64,000 nt of DNA from Ilyobacter_A sp963675185 (lineage in GTDB: Bacteria > Fusobacteriota > Fusobacteriia > Fusobacteriales > Fusobacteriaceae), in NCBI GenBank assembly GCA_963675185.2, contig CAXXOH010000003.1, positions 62,001 through 126,000 of the forward strand. The letters run 5' to 3'. Positions 8,811 to 17,729 of this stretch are shown one piece after another (within the stretch, counting starts at the first letter, position 1; each line of letters opens with the position of its first letter). The notes below the pieces were generated by a model. The model made no database searches and had not been told where the DNA came from. It worked only from the letters and a program-made list of their open reading frames with translations. A program made the position numbers and the translations under genes.

Positions 8811-8845
8811 AAAGAACAACTAATCCTTTTTTCGAAAAAACTGGC

Positions 8846-8874
8846 TTGTATTTATATAATTTTTAATATATAAT
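8846..8874 (+). promoter_or_regulatory. Promoter of the MBL-fold hydrolase gene
   Basis: TTGTAT (8846-8851) and TATAAT (8869-8874) are 17 bases apart. Transcription would start about 30 bases before the ATG at 8910. Confidence 0.6.
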
Positions 8875-8909
8875 AATGTATATTGTACAATTTTAAAAGG
8901 AGGCTATTT

Positions 8910-9881
8910 ATGGTTACGGAAGTTTTTAAAAATATCTATCTTATAGAGGTTCCACTGCCTAAAAACCCTTTACGTGGTTTAAATGCATATCTTATTAAAG
9001 GAGACGACAGAAACCTCCTTATAGACACAGGATTCAACAGGGAAGAGTGCAAAACAGCCCTTAAAGAAGGATTAGACGAAATTGGCGTAAATATGGAAAA
9101 TACAGATATATTCTTAACACACCTTCACAGTGATCACTCTGGACTTGCTTCAGATTTTGCAAGCAAAAACAGCAAGGTCTATGCAAGCGAAAAAGCCGGT
9201 AAGGCCATCAATCTTTTAAGGGAGTTTGACCTTTGGAAGGAAACTTTCAAAAGTGCGAAAGGACTAGGGTTTGAAGGGGAAATAAACGACTACTTGGAAA
9301 GACATCCCGGGTTTAGGTTCAGCAACACCCATAACTTAGAGTTCACACATGTGCACGATGGAGATATAATCAAAATAGGAGACTATGAGCTTAAATGCAT
9401 CGAGACTCCAGGGCACACAGAGGGGCTTATGTGCCTTTATGATGAGAAGCACAAAATACTTTTCTCCGCAGACCACATCCTTGGCAGAATAACTCCGAAC
9501 ATCTCAGTTTGGGGATTTGAAACAGATGCCCTCGGGGATTACTTCAACAGCTTGGATAAGATAAAAAAATTAGAAGTAGAAAGGGTATTCCCTTCTCACA
9601 GACACCTTTTTGAAAACTGCAACGAGAGAATAGAAGAACTAAAGGCCCATCACGCGAAAAGGCTCGCTGAAGTGGAAGAAATATTGGAAGTGGAACCAAA
9701 AAGCGCTTATGAGGTAGCATCTTTCATGAAATGGGATATGACATTTAAATCATGGGCAGAGTTCCCGCATGTGCAAAAGTGGTTTGCCACAGGGGAAGCC
9801 ATGGCACATTTAGTATATCTTTATAACCAAAAGAAAATAAAAATGGAAGTAGAAGACGGAATTTACAAATTTTACAAATAA
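8910..9881 (+). CDS. MBL-fold metallo-hydrolase
   Basis: 323 residues. The metal-binding signature THLHSDHSG is at about residues 71-79. Later ligands are His in ETPGHTEGL, Asp in FSADHILG and a final His in PSHRHLF, giving a complete binuclear site. Family members hydrolyse thioesters, phosphodiesters and other substrates, and a winged-helix-like C-terminal tail (YEVASFMKWD...) as here is common in the glyoxalase II/LACTB2-like branch. Start chosen at 8910 after AAAAGGAGG; an open frame extends 9 codons upstream without a ribosome site. Confidence 0.9.
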   Translation: MVTEVFKNIYLIEVPLPKNPLRGLNAYLIKGDDRNLLIDTGFNREECKTALKEGLDEIGVNMENTDIFLTHLHSDHSGLASDFASKNSKVYASEKAGKAINLLREFDLWKETFKSAKGLGFEGEINDYLERHPGFRFSNTHNLEFTHVHDGDIIKIGDYELKCIETPGHTEGLMCLYDEKHKILFSADHILGRITPNISVWGFETDALGDYFNSLDKIKKLEVERVFPSHRHLFENCNERIEELKAHHAKRLAEVEEILEVEPKSAYEVASFMKWDMTFKSWAEFPHVQKWFATGEAMAHLVYLYNQKKIKMEVEDGIYKFYK

Positions 9882-9918
9882 AATATTTCAAAGTATTAAA
9901 ATTAACTTTTAGTCATAG

Positions 9919-9945
9919 AAAAAGCCAAGCGTTTGCTTGGCTTTT
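9919..9945. terminator. Bidirectional terminator between MBL and hydrogenase genes
   Basis: AAAAAGCCAAGC and GCTTGGCTTTTT form a perfect 12-bp stem with a four-base loop, with A and T tracts on both sides, serving the convergent MBL and hydrogenase operons. Confidence 0.9.
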
Positions 9946-9946
9946 T

Positions 9947-11713
9947 CTATGATTTTTTTCTAGCAAAATATTTTGTATGGAGGAGTTCATGCGCTCTATG
10001 ACTCATAGGCTCACCTAAATATTTTTCATACACTTCCTTTACATAAGGATTTTCATGTGATTTTCTCATTTCTTTGCCATTATCTATAGCCTGTATCCCT
10101 TCAAACCTCTTTTTAATTATTTCAAAGTTTCCGTGGTGATAAGGCTGTCCACCGCCACCTATACAACCACCTTTACAAGCCATTATTTCCAGAGCATGCA
10201 CAACTTCTTCACCGCTTCTAATCTTATCAAGAAGCTCTCTTGCTGCCCCCAATCCGTGTGTTATCCCAATCCTAAGAGGACTGCCTGCTATCTGCAACTC
10301 AGGAACCTCCGCTATCCTAACACCTTCTAGTCCCCTAAGCTGTTTAAAGTCTACATCTTCTAACTCGTTACCAGTTATCCACTCATAAGCCGTCCTGGTA
10401 GCCGCTTCTATAACTCCACCTGTTCTTCCGAAGATATCTGCAGCACCACTGGATACTCCGAACGGATTATCAAACGTCCCGTCTTCTAACATCTCAAAAC
10501 TTATCCCACTCTGTTTTATAAGGTTGGCTAGCTCCCTCGTTGATATAGATATATCAGTATCAGGATTCCCCTCCTTGGAAAATTCTTCTCTGGACGCTTC
10601 ATATTTTTTTGCAAGGCACGGCATTATAGATACCACAGTTATGTCTTCCCTTTCCCATCCCATCTCTTTTGTCCATATCTCCTTTGCAACAGCACTGAAC
10701 ATCTGCTGAGGTGATTTTGCAGAAGACGGAACATCTAACATGTCTGGATAGTTGTGCTCGATGAATTTAACCCAAGCAGGACAGCAAGAAGTCAGTATTG
10801 GAAGCTTCACACTTTCATCCCCTGCAAGATATCCCTCTATCCTCTTCTTTAGCTCCGTACCCTCTTCCATTATGGTGAGATCCGCAGCAAAGTTTGTATC
10901 AAAAACATAATCAAATCCTATCCTCCTTAATGCTGTCACCATTTTCCCAGTGACGTCAGTTCCAGGCTCAAACCCGAACTCCTCCCCAAGGGCAACCCTT
11001 ACCGCAGGGGCGACCTGAACTATTACTTTTTTATTCTTGTCGGACAAGGCCTCTACAACTTCCCATGTATAGTCCCTTTCGTGAAGGGCACCCACAGGAC
11101 ACACCGCCACACATTGCCCACAGAAGGTACAGGTAGTATCCTCTAAATCCTGCTCATGGGTAGGGGCAACCACAGATTCAAACCCCCTGTTAACTGCCGA
11201 TAACACATAGCAAGTCTGTATCTTATTGCACATGGTCTCGCATCTTCTACACATTATGCATTTGTCTATATCTCTTATTATGGCCGGGGAATGATCCACC
11301 CTGTATGTCGATTGTTCTCCTTCAAACCTTATGTTCTTCACTCTAAATTGGTCTGCCAATTCTTGCAACTCACACTCTCCAGACTTAGAGCAGGTGAGGC
11401 AATCTTTTGGATGGTTCGACAAGAGAAGTTCCAGGATAGACTTTCTTACCTGTATTAGATCAGTTGAGTTTGTCACTATATCCATCCCCTGAGATACCTT
11501 GGTTTCGCATGCCGGATAAAGGTTTTCCTGCCCATTTACCTCTACCACACAGATCCTGCACGAGGCAAAGTTGTTTATATACCCGGTATCCTCCATTTTT
11601 AAGTGGCACAGCGTAGGTATATGCACCCCTATGCTTTTCGCAGCTGCCAAAATAGTGCTTCCTTTAGGCGCCTCAGTCTCTATACCATTAATTTTTATTT
11701 TTACAGTCTCCAT
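9947..11713 (-). CDS. hydA: [FeFe]-hydrogenase catalytic subunit (group A, NADH-linked)
   Basis: 588 residues. Domain order: N-terminal [2Fe-2S] plant-type ferredoxin (Cys at about 36-65), the His/Cys cluster segment HPKDCLTCSKSGECELQ, two [4Fe-4S] motifs (CIMCRRCETMC and CTFCGQCVAVCP), then the H-cluster domain with all three signatures: TSCCPAWVKF, MPCLAKKYE and ACKGGCIGGGGQP. A small C-terminal SSU-like tail ends it. The enzyme reversibly makes H2; with the two neighbouring subunits it should link H2 to NADH and possibly ferredoxin, in the cytoplasm. It is last in a three-gene operon and 10 bases after the upstream gene. Confidence 0.95.
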   Translation of the reverse strand: METVKIKINGIETEAPKGSTILAAAKSIGVHIPTLCHLKMEDTGYINNFASCRICVVEVNGQENLYPACETKVSQGMDIVTNSTDLIQVRKSILELLLSNHPKDCLTCSKSGECELQELADQFRVKNIRFEGEQSTYRVDHSPAIIRDIDKCIMCRRCETMCNKIQTCYVLSAVNRGFESVVAPTHEQDLEDTTCTFCGQCVAVCPVGALHERDYTWEVVEALSDKNKKVIVQVAPAVRVALGEEFGFEPGTDVTGKMVTALRRIGFDYVFDTNFAADLTIMEEGTELKKRIEGYLAGDESVKLPILTSCCPAWVKFIEHNYPDMLDVPSSAKSPQQMFSAVAKEIWTKEMGWEREDITVVSIMPCLAKKYEASREEFSKEGNPDTDISISTRELANLIKQSGISFEMLEDGTFDNPFGVSSGAADIFGRTGGVIEAATRTAYEWITGNELEDVDFKQLRGLEGVRIAEVPELQIAGSPLRIGITHGLGAARELLDKIRSGEEVVHALEIMACKGGCIGGGGQPYHHGNFEIIKKRFEGIQAIDNGKEMRKSHENPYVKEVYEKYLGEPMSHRAHELLHTKYFARKKS

Positions 11714-11723
11714 TCAAAACCTC

Positions 11724-13526
11724 CTATGCTTTCTTTATCGCATTAAATTTACAAGCATTATAGCAAGCACCGCATTTGATGCACCTCTCCTGGTATATAT
11801 AATGCTTTTCTTTTACTCTTCCGAGTATCGCTTCAGTAGGGCAGACTTTCGCACATGCAGTACAGCCGATACATTTATCAGTAATCGTAAATTGAATCAA
11901 GTTGGTACACACAGTGGCCGGACATTTTTTATCTTTCACATGTGCTTCGTATTCATTGTAAAAGTTGTTTAAAGTTGATAGCACAGGATTTGGAGCCGTC
12001 TTACCTAGCCCACAAAGAGAAGCCCTTTTTATAGTTTTTGACAGGTCTCTTAATAATTTAAGGTCATCTAAATTCCCATCACCCTTTGTTATCCTATCAA
12101 GAATTTCATAGAGCCTTTTATTACCTATTCTGCAAGGGGTACATTTCCCGCAGGACTCATCCACCGTGAATCCCAGGTAAAATTTGGCCACAGCAACCAT
12201 ACAGTCTTGCTCATCCATTACTATCATCCCGCCGGAGCCCATCATAGATCCCTTTTCTTTTAGGGTATCGAAATCTATAGGGGTATCCAGATCATTTTCA
12301 GTAAGACAGCCTCCAGAAGGCCCGCCGGTTTGTACAGCCTTGAATTTTCTGTTTCCGGCTATACCGCCGCCGATATGAAATATTACTTCCTTCAAAGTAG
12401 TCCCCATGGGAACTTCTATAAGTCCCACATTTTTTACCTTCCCAGCAAGGGCAAACACTTTTGTCCCCGCTGACTTCTCAGTCCCTATCCCCTTAAACCA
12501 CTTGGCGCCACGATTTATTATGGCAGGTATATTCGCATAGGTTTCCACATTGTTTACATTTGTCGGTTTTTCCCAGTAGCCTGCTTCTGCTGGGAAAGGA
12601 GGTTTTAGGGTAGGTTCTCCCCTCTTCCCTTCCATCGAGTGAATAAGCGCCGTCTCCTCTCCGCACACAAAAGCTCCTGCACCGTATTTAAGCCTTATCT
12701 TAAAATTGAACCCTGTCCCGAATATGTTTTCACCCAAAAGTCCGTACTCTTTTGCCTGAGCTATTGCTTTTTCCAATCTTTCTATAGCTAGTGGATATTC
12801 CGCCCTTATATATATGATCCCCTCATCGGAACCGATGGCATATCCGCAGATAGCCATTGCTTCAAGTACAGAATGTGGGTCCCCCTCAAGTACCGACCTG
12901 TCCATGAAAGCCCCAGGATCTCCTTCGTCTGCGTTACACACTACATATTTTTTATCCGAATCATAGTTATACGCAAATTTCCATTTCATACCTGTAGAGA
13001 ATCCTCCGCCTCCTCTACCTCTAAGGCCGGAATCCGTCACTTCTTTTATGACATCCTCTCTGCTCATTCCTGTCAACACTTTATGAAGTGCATAGTAAGC
13101 ATCATGTGATATGGCATCATTTATATTTTCAGGGTCTATAAAACCACAATTCCTAAGGACTATCTTCTCCAGTTTATCACTGACAAACACATCAGTTTTA
13201 TGGGTTTTCTTATATTTTATATCTTTTAATATTTTTTCAGCTTTTTTCAGATCCACTTCGCCGTATATTTCACCTTTTCCACCCGGAAGTCTAACTTCTA
13301 TGGTTGGTTCAGAGTGGCAGAGGCCCATACAGCCTGTGGATACCAGCTCTATGTCATCCTTGCCTTCCCTGTCTAGCTCTTCTTTAAAAAAATCATATAC
13401 ACTGTCCGCTCCAGCTGTTATTCCACAAGTGGACATGGAAACTTTTATAAGGGTTTTTCTCTCCCCCTCTGCCGATATTTTTTCTTTTATAGCATTCAAA
13501 TCATTTATAGTATTTACCACCTTCAT
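11724..13526 (-). CDS. hydB: NADH-binding subunit of the hydrogenase (NuoF-like, HydB)
   Basis: 600 residues. An N-terminal thioredoxin-like [2Fe-2S] domain (Cys at about 33, 66, 70) is followed by the NuoF core with the glycine-rich SGLRGRGGGGFSTGMKW NADH site and the FMN site around NADEGDPGAFMDR. The [4Fe-4S] motif SCGKCTPCRIG comes next, and the C-terminal ~60 residues are a two-cluster ferredoxin domain (CIGCTACAKVCP and CIKCGACYNACK). This order is typical of HydB of electron-bifurcating hydrogenases. The annotated ATG sits against a GGGGGG run; the GTG three codons in would have better spacing. Confidence 0.94.
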   Translation of the reverse strand: MKVVNTINDLNAIKEKISAEGERKTLIKVSMSTCGITAGADSVYDFFKEELDREGKDDIELVSTGCMGLCHSEPTIEVRLPGGKGEIYGEVDLKKAEKILKDIKYKKTHKTDVFVSDKLEKIVLRNCGFIDPENINDAISHDAYYALHKVLTGMSREDVIKEVTDSGLRGRGGGGFSTGMKWKFAYNYDSDKKYVVCNADEGDPGAFMDRSVLEGDPHSVLEAMAICGYAIGSDEGIIYIRAEYPLAIERLEKAIAQAKEYGLLGENIFGTGFNFKIRLKYGAGAFVCGEETALIHSMEGKRGEPTLKPPFPAEAGYWEKPTNVNNVETYANIPAIINRGAKWFKGIGTEKSAGTKVFALAGKVKNVGLIEVPMGTTLKEVIFHIGGGIAGNRKFKAVQTGGPSGGCLTENDLDTPIDFDTLKEKGSMMGSGGMIVMDEQDCMVAVAKFYLGFTVDESCGKCTPCRIGNKRLYEILDRITKGDGNLDDLKLLRDLSKTIKRASLCGLGKTAPNPVLSTLNNFYNEYEAHVKDKKCPATVCTNLIQFTITDKCIGCTACAKVCPTEAILGRVKEKHYIYQERCIKCGACYNACKFNAIKKA

Positions 13527-13534
13527 CCCCCCAA

Positions 13535-14020
13535 TTATTGATATTCTTTTAAAATATTTTTTACCTCATCTGGCTCTACTCTTCCATACACCTTTTTGCC
13601 GATGGTGACCACAGGAGCCATGCCGCACGCTCCTACACATCTCAATACATCAAGGGAAAACTTACCATCACCTGTTGTTTCTCCTACTCTTATACCCAAC
13701 TCTCTCTTGAATTCTGTGAGTATGGTCTCTGCGCCGTTTACATAACATGCAGTCCCCATACATACAGAAATAGGATGTTCTCCTTTTGGGGTGGTGGTGA
13801 AAAACGAGTAGAATGTTATAACTCCATAAATTTCCGAAAGTGGTATATTCATTTTTTCTTCAACGAAACTCTGCACTTCCACCGGCAGATAACCGAAAAT
13901 ATCCTGAGCCTTGTGAAGCACTGTTATAAGTTCGCCTTTTTGGGTTTCAAGCGAATTTATAAAATCTTCTAATTCCTGAAAACATTTTTCTTTAGTTCTA
14001 TTTGTGCACTCCAAATCCAT
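13535..14020 (-). CDS. hydC: NuoE-like [2Fe-2S] subunit of the hydrogenase (HydC)
   Basis: About 161 residues. The thioredoxin-like [2Fe-2S] domain has the four expected Cys in CMGTACYVNG and CVGACGMAP, preceded by the helical GYLPVEVQSFVEEKMNIP region typical of NuoE/HydC. It passes electrons between the NADH-binding subunit and the others. An open frame continues upstream to 14167 but has no support. ATG at 14020 directly abuts GGGAGGG, so TTG at 14014, six bases from GGGAGG, may be the true start. First gene of the hydrogenase operon. Confidence 0.9.
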   Translation of the reverse strand: MDLECTNRTKEKCFQELEDFINSLETQKGELITVLHKAQDIFGYLPVEVQSFVEEKMNIPLSEIYGVITFYSFFTTTPKGEHPISVCMGTACYVNGAETILTEFKRELGIRVGETTGDGKFSLDVLRCVGACGMAPVVTIGKKVYGRVEPDEVKNILKEYQ

Positions 14021-14268
14021 CCCTCCCATTTTTGGTATTTCATTATCAATATTACTTGAACAAATCTTAAAAATCAATTTTTTAACCTTATTTAGGTCAA
14101 AAAATATACTTTCCTGCTTTTGTACAAATTCAAGTTTTAGCCAACATATTAAGTTTTGAATATTCATCTAGGCTTATAATCTATATTTTTTTTTACAATA
14201 TTCCCATAAAACCAACTCAAATATAATATTTTTTTTATAATTGATTTGTTGTGCCTACAAAATAAAAA

Positions 14269-14295
14269 ACCTCCTTTGAAAAACTCAAAGGAGGT
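14269..14295. terminator. Strong hairpin terminator
   Basis: ACCTCCTTTGA (14269-14279) pairs perfectly with TCAAAGGAGGT (14285-14295). An A tract lies on the left and TTTTATT on the right, so it can serve the ABC operon on the minus strand and also stop plus-strand readthrough. Confidence 0.85.
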
Positions 14296-14322
14296 TTTAT
14301 TAATCCAATATTAAATTATATT

Positions 14323-15114
14323 TTAACTAAAAAGTTCTGTGTCTTTAAATTCCAGGTTGTCTTTTTGCGAGAATATTTTGAGCAGTTTTTCCACACTTAA
14401 ATCCTGCTTTTCATTTCCGCTGACATCAAGTATTATCTGCCCTTTATGGAACATGATAAGTCTGTCTCCATATTTTATGGCATCACTTAAGTTATGGGTG
14501 ATCATAAGGGTGGTTACCTCATTTTTCCTTACTATTTCATCTGTTTTTCCCATTATCATCTTAGAAGTTTTCGGATCAAGGGCAGCAGTGTGTTCATCTA
14601 AAAGCAGCAGATCAGGTTTTTTCAAAGTTGCCATGATTAATGAGAGCGCCTGCCTCTGCCCACCTGAAAGCAGCCCCACAGGTGTGTAAAGTTGATTTTC
14701 CAAGTTTAGATTAAGACCTTTTAAAAGTTCTTTATATTTAGATTCCGACTTTTTATTTAAGCCAAACCCTAAACCAAATTTTTTCCCCTTATTCTCAGCC
14801 ATAGAAAGGTTTTCCATTATTGTCATAGATGGAGCTGTCCCCAAAGTTGGGTTCTGAAACACTTTTGATATATAGGTGCTTCTTTTAAATTTAGGTAGAT
14901 TTTTAAGGGATTTCCCTTCTAAAACTACATCTCCACTATCAAGTTCTGCAGTCCCAGAAATAAGATTTAAAAATGTAGATTTTCCAGCACCGTTACTACC
15001 AATTATACTTATAAATTCTCCTTTTTCTATGTAAAAACTAAACTCGTCAAAAACTACTTTTTCTTGAGGAGTCCCAGCGTTAAATTTTTTGCTTATTTTA
15101 TCTATTTTAAGCAT
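14323..15114 (-). CDS. ABC transporter ATP-binding protein (partner of PF04392-type binding protein)
   Basis: 263 residues. Walker A GSNGAGKST at about 38-46, signature LSGGQRQALSL, Walker B DLLLLDEHTAALDP, and the switch His in MITHNL are all intact. It powers the permease encoded just upstream and overlaps its 3' end by 8 bases, so the two are translationally coupled. This three-gene set resembles TrpXYZ-type importers reported for tryptophan or other amino-acid-like solutes. Confidence 0.92.
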   Translation of the reverse strand: MLKIDKISKKFNAGTPQEKVVFDEFSFYIEKGEFISIIGSNGAGKSTFLNLISGTAELDSGDVVLEGKSLKNLPKFKRSTYISKVFQNPTLGTAPSMTIMENLSMAENKGKKFGLGFGLNKKSESKYKELLKGLNLNLENQLYTPVGLLSGGQRQALSLIMATLKKPDLLLLDEHTAALDPKTSKMIMGKTDEIVRKNEVTTLMITHNLSDAIKYGDRLIMFHKGQIILDVSGNEKQDLSVEKLLKIFSQKDNLEFKDTELFS

Positions 15115-16015
15115 TCAACTCCCCTTCCTTTCCAGCTTCTGCAAGCTTTTGATCCTTACGATGTTTTCTTGCAAGTACGCTAGGTATGAAATCAATTTTT
15201 CCATGCTTCAAGGCAAGTATCAATATTACTATAAGTGACGTTATCAGCTTAAGGTCACTTGCAGCAAGCCCCATCCTTAGGGTAAAAGCCGTGACAAGCT
15301 TATAGATCAAGCTCCCTACTATCACGATAGTCGTCATGGCAAACTTCGTCCTTTTAAGAAGGCTTTCCCCGACAATTATGGAAGCGAGTCCGGTTACGAT
15401 TATACCTGTACCCATTCCCACATCTGCAAACCCCTGATATTGAGCCAGTATACCTCCTGAAAAAGCCACTAAAGAATTTGAAATAGCTAGTCCTAATATT
15501 TTTAAGGTTTTTTCATTCACACCCAAAAAACTTACCAGAGTCTCATTGTCCCCAAGTGCTCTCAAGACAAATCCAAACTTAGTTTTCAAAAGGAAATCCA
15601 AAGTGAATTTTGCCAAAGCAAGAAGTATAAGAATTATATATATCGCTTTGCCAGTTCCGCCATTAAAAAGATGCTCTATGTTGAAAAGGTGTATGTTTGA
15701 CTTTCCCATCACCCTGAGGTTAACTGAATAAAGCGCCGTCATGGTAAGTATACCTGCCAAAAGGTTACTTATATTGAATCTTGTGTGGATAAATCCAGTA
15801 AAAGCTCCGGCCAAAGCCCCGCCAATTAGTGCAAAACCAAGACTGACAAAAGGCGAATGCCCTGCAACCAAAGATGCTCCGACTATACTTGCCCCCAAAG
15901 GAAAGGTACCGTCTACCGAAAGATCCGGAAAGTCAAGTATCTTATATGATATGTAAACCCCGAGACTCATTATTGCAAATATAAGTCCCTGCTCTAAACT
16001 ACCCAATAAAAACAA
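15107..16015 (-). CDS. ABC transporter permease
   Basis: 302 residues with about eight hydrophobic segments and the LivH-like/TrpY-like texts SLGVYISYKILDFPDLSVDGTF and GMGTGIIVTGLASIIVGESL. It forms the membrane channel of the importer. The start is TTG at 16015, seven bases after AGGGGGT, which itself overlaps the stop codon of the binding-protein gene. Its C-terminus ends in a charged tail (ARKHRKDQKLAEAGKEG). Confidence 0.9.
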   Translation of the reverse strand: MFLLGSLEQGLIFAIMSLGVYISYKILDFPDLSVDGTFPLGASIVGASLVAGHSPFVSLGFALIGGALAGAFTGFIHTRFNISNLLAGILTMTALYSVNLRVMGKSNIHLFNIEHLFNGGTGKAIYIILILLALAKFTLDFLLKTKFGFVLRALGDNETLVSFLGVNEKTLKILGLAISNSLVAFSGGILAQYQGFADVGMGTGIIVTGLASIIVGESLLKRTKFAMTTIVIVGSLIYKLVTAFTLRMGLAASDLKLITSLIVILILALKHGKIDFIPSVLARKHRKDQKLAEAGKEGELNA

Positions 16016-16016
16016 C

Positions 16017-17000
16017 TTAATTACCCCCTATCAAAATTACGTCCTCTCTCTTCAAAGATTCCGGAATGTCTATTCCTAATTTCTCAGCTGTATCAAGGTT
16101 TATTACAAGCTGAGTATTTTCCAAAGTATGAACTCCTAATTCAGATATTTCTTTTCCTCTTAGTAGTTCTAACGCCATCTCTCCAGTTTGTCTCCCTAGT
16201 TTGTAGTAGTCTATACCCTCTGTTGCAAGAGCTCCAGATTCTACATGAGCTTTTTCCGATCCTATCACAGGAACTTTCTTTTCCATGGATTTGGATATGA
16301 TTAGAGGCATACTAGATACTACCAAATTGTCCGTAGGTGTGTACAGTACATCTACTTTATCAAGCAGAGAATCTAAGGCGCTTGCCATCTCATTTATATT
16401 TGTTATCCCTACCTTTTCCAACTGGATTCCCTTTTCCTTGCACAGTTTTTCCCAATGAACAACCTGGATTTCTGAATTTTGTTCGCTGGTATTGTAGATT
16501 ACCCCTACTCTTTTAACCGCCGGCAAGAGAGTCTTCATAAGCTCCATCTGCTTGTCCATAGGGCTGGCGTCACTCGTCCCTGCAACGTTGGTTCCTGTAT
16601 TTTCATACCCCTCGACAAGACCTGCTGCTTTAGGGTCAGTAACAGCTGTTATAAGTATAGGAATCTCTTTAGTTGTGTTGTAAGCCGCTTGTGCCGTTGG
16701 AGTAGCTATTGCCAGAATCAAATCCTTCTTATCTTCTACAAACGATTTCGCAATATTTTGGGCTATACTCATATCACCCTGTGCACTTTGAGTTTCTATA
16801 TTCAACCTTTCTTTAAATTCCGATTCATTCAGCACATCCTCGAATCCGTTTCTGGCTGCATCAAGAGCCGGATGTTCTATTATCTGGCTAATCCCAATTT
16901 TTATCGCCTTTTCTTTTTCGGATTCTTTTTTCCCACATCCTGCAAATAATAAAAGTGTTAAGAGTGCTGTGATCATAAATTTCAAATTTTTCGCTACCAT
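16017..17000 (-). CDS. ABC transporter substrate-binding lipoprotein (PF04392 family)
   Basis: 327 residues. A lipoprotein signal with lipobox LFAGC (Cys at about residue 22) anchors it outside the cytoplasmic membrane. The body is a periplasmic-binding-protein-like fold with the family words IGISQIIEHPALDAARNGF, PILITAVTDPKAAGLV and GVIYNTSEQNSEIQV. Members are linked to uptake of tryptophan, tyrosine or similar solutes; ligand is not decided here. It is the first gene of the operon, placed just after a terminator-bearing leader. Confidence 0.92.
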   Translation of the reverse strand: MVAKNLKFMITALLTLLLFAGCGKKESEKEKAIKIGISQIIEHPALDAARNGFEDVLNESEFKERLNIETQSAQGDMSIAQNIAKSFVEDKKDLILAIATPTAQAAYNTTKEIPILITAVTDPKAAGLVEGYENTGTNVAGTSDASPMDKQMELMKTLLPAVKRVGVIYNTSEQNSEIQVVHWEKLCKEKGIQLEKVGITNINEMASALDSLLDKVDVLYTPTDNLVVSSMPLIISKSMEKKVPVIGSEKAHVESGALATEGIDYYKLGRQTGEMALELLRGKEISELGVHTLENTQLVINLDTAEKLGIDIPESLKREDVILIGGN

Positions 17001-17028
17001 ACTACCTATCTTCCTCCTTTTTTTTGTT

Positions 17029-17055
17029 TAAAAAAATCTCCGCAAAAACGGAGAT
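17029..17055 (-). terminator. Leader terminator (attenuator) before the ABC operon
   Basis: On the minus strand ATCTCCG (17055-17049) pairs with CGGAGAT (17042-17036) over a six-base loop and is followed by a seven-T run. It lies between the promoter and the first gene of the ABC operon, so it can act as an attenuator. Confidence 0.8.
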
Positions 17056-17215
17056 AGATAAATTAAACACCCCTGTATTAAAATTAGGTTAAAATCAAAA
17101 AATACAGACGGACTGTTTTTAGATTTATCTTTGTCTACCGCAACTATCCGCCAAAACAACTACTTTTGCTGCAAATAGCAAGATTGTGTGCACTACAGCT
17201 ACTACTTTAATATTA
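17056..17215 (-). ncRNA. Untranslated leader of the ABC operon, possible HutP-type target
   Basis: About 160 bases of leader run from the likely start to the terminator. On the transcript strand six UAG triplets fall within 17204-17135 (ending at 17202, 17199, 17193, 17160, 17144 and 17135). A CTGTATT/AATACAG stem lies just before the terminator. Known HutP proteins bind repeated NAG triplets to block termination; the spacing here is not the regular four bases of the Bacillus hut site. No T-box antiterminator word was found. Function is inferred. Confidence 0.4.
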
Positions 17216-17220
17216 AAATA

Positions 17221-17249
17221 ATGATATCAATTTTTAATTTTTTTGTCAA
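17221..17249 (-). promoter_or_regulatory. Promoter of the ABC operon
   Basis: On the minus strand TTGACA (17249-17244) and TATCAT (17226-17221) are 17 bases apart. It begins six bases after the HutP gene ends. Confidence 0.75.
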
Positions 17250-17254
17250 GAATT

Positions 17255-17686
17255 TTAAGACTCCTCGCCTTCCAATATAGGTATAGACCTGTGGGATAGA
17301 GCTATGACTACCTCATTTAAATGGAGTAAGCCTATGTTGAAAAATACGGCCACACTTATATGCTCCCCTTTCCTTGATATGCCTATCTTCCCGCCGATGC
17401 TTAAGCCGTTTGCTTTATTTTGAAGCTGTTCGAGAGCCTCCCTTACAGCCCCTGCAACAGCTCCATCATGCACATGGCAGTCCAATATTAACCCCTTTCT
17501 CTTGGACGCCACCAGGGTATTCTCGATTATCTTAGGTACTATCCCAGGGAACTGCCCCCCTATATCCACTGCCGTGGACTTGAAACCTAGCTTCTTGTAG
17601 CTGTCGATTAGTCCCATTTCCTCCTTTCTGTCTGATAGAGCCAGTTTTGCCGCTATTTTCGAGACTTCATTGCTCTCTTTCACCAT
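17255..17686 (-). CDS. HutP-family RNA-binding antiterminator
   Basis: About 143 residues, the normal family length. The clostridial-type HutP text is present: VDIGGQFPGIVPKIIENTL, CHVHDGAVAGAVREAL, GLSIGGKIGISRKGEHISV and IGLLHLNEVVIALSHR. HutP of Bacillus is a hexamer that binds L-histidine and Mg2+ and prevents termination in the hut leader. Several His residues that could bind metal are present, but not at the exact Bacillus positions. A start at ATG 17686 is chosen; a TTG two codons up (17692) is possible. The attenuator-bearing ABC operon begins directly downstream. Confidence 0.85.
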   Translation of the reverse strand: MVKESNEVSKIAAKLALSDRKEEMGLIDSYKKLGFKSTAVDIGGQFPGIVPKIIENTLVASKRKGLILDCHVHDGAVAGAVREALEQLQNKANGLSIGGKIGISRKGEHISVAVFFNIGLLHLNEVVIALSHRSIPILEGEES

Positions 17687-17729
17687 TTCCAAAATACCCC
17701 CTCAACTTTCTATAGAAATTCTATAATCT

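Noticed and set aside
11571..13608. Plus-strand open frames opposite the hydrogenase genes
   Set aside because: They lie antisense to clearly conserved hydrogenase subunits and show no motif or ribosome site.
17130..17200. Leader peptide in the ABC operon leader
   Set aside because: A 22-codon GTG-started frame exists on the minus strand but has no ribosome site and no run of regulatory codons.
17029..17220. T-box or known amino-acid riboswitch in the ABC leader
   Set aside because: No GGTGG-type antiterminator box or recognisable riboswitch core was found.
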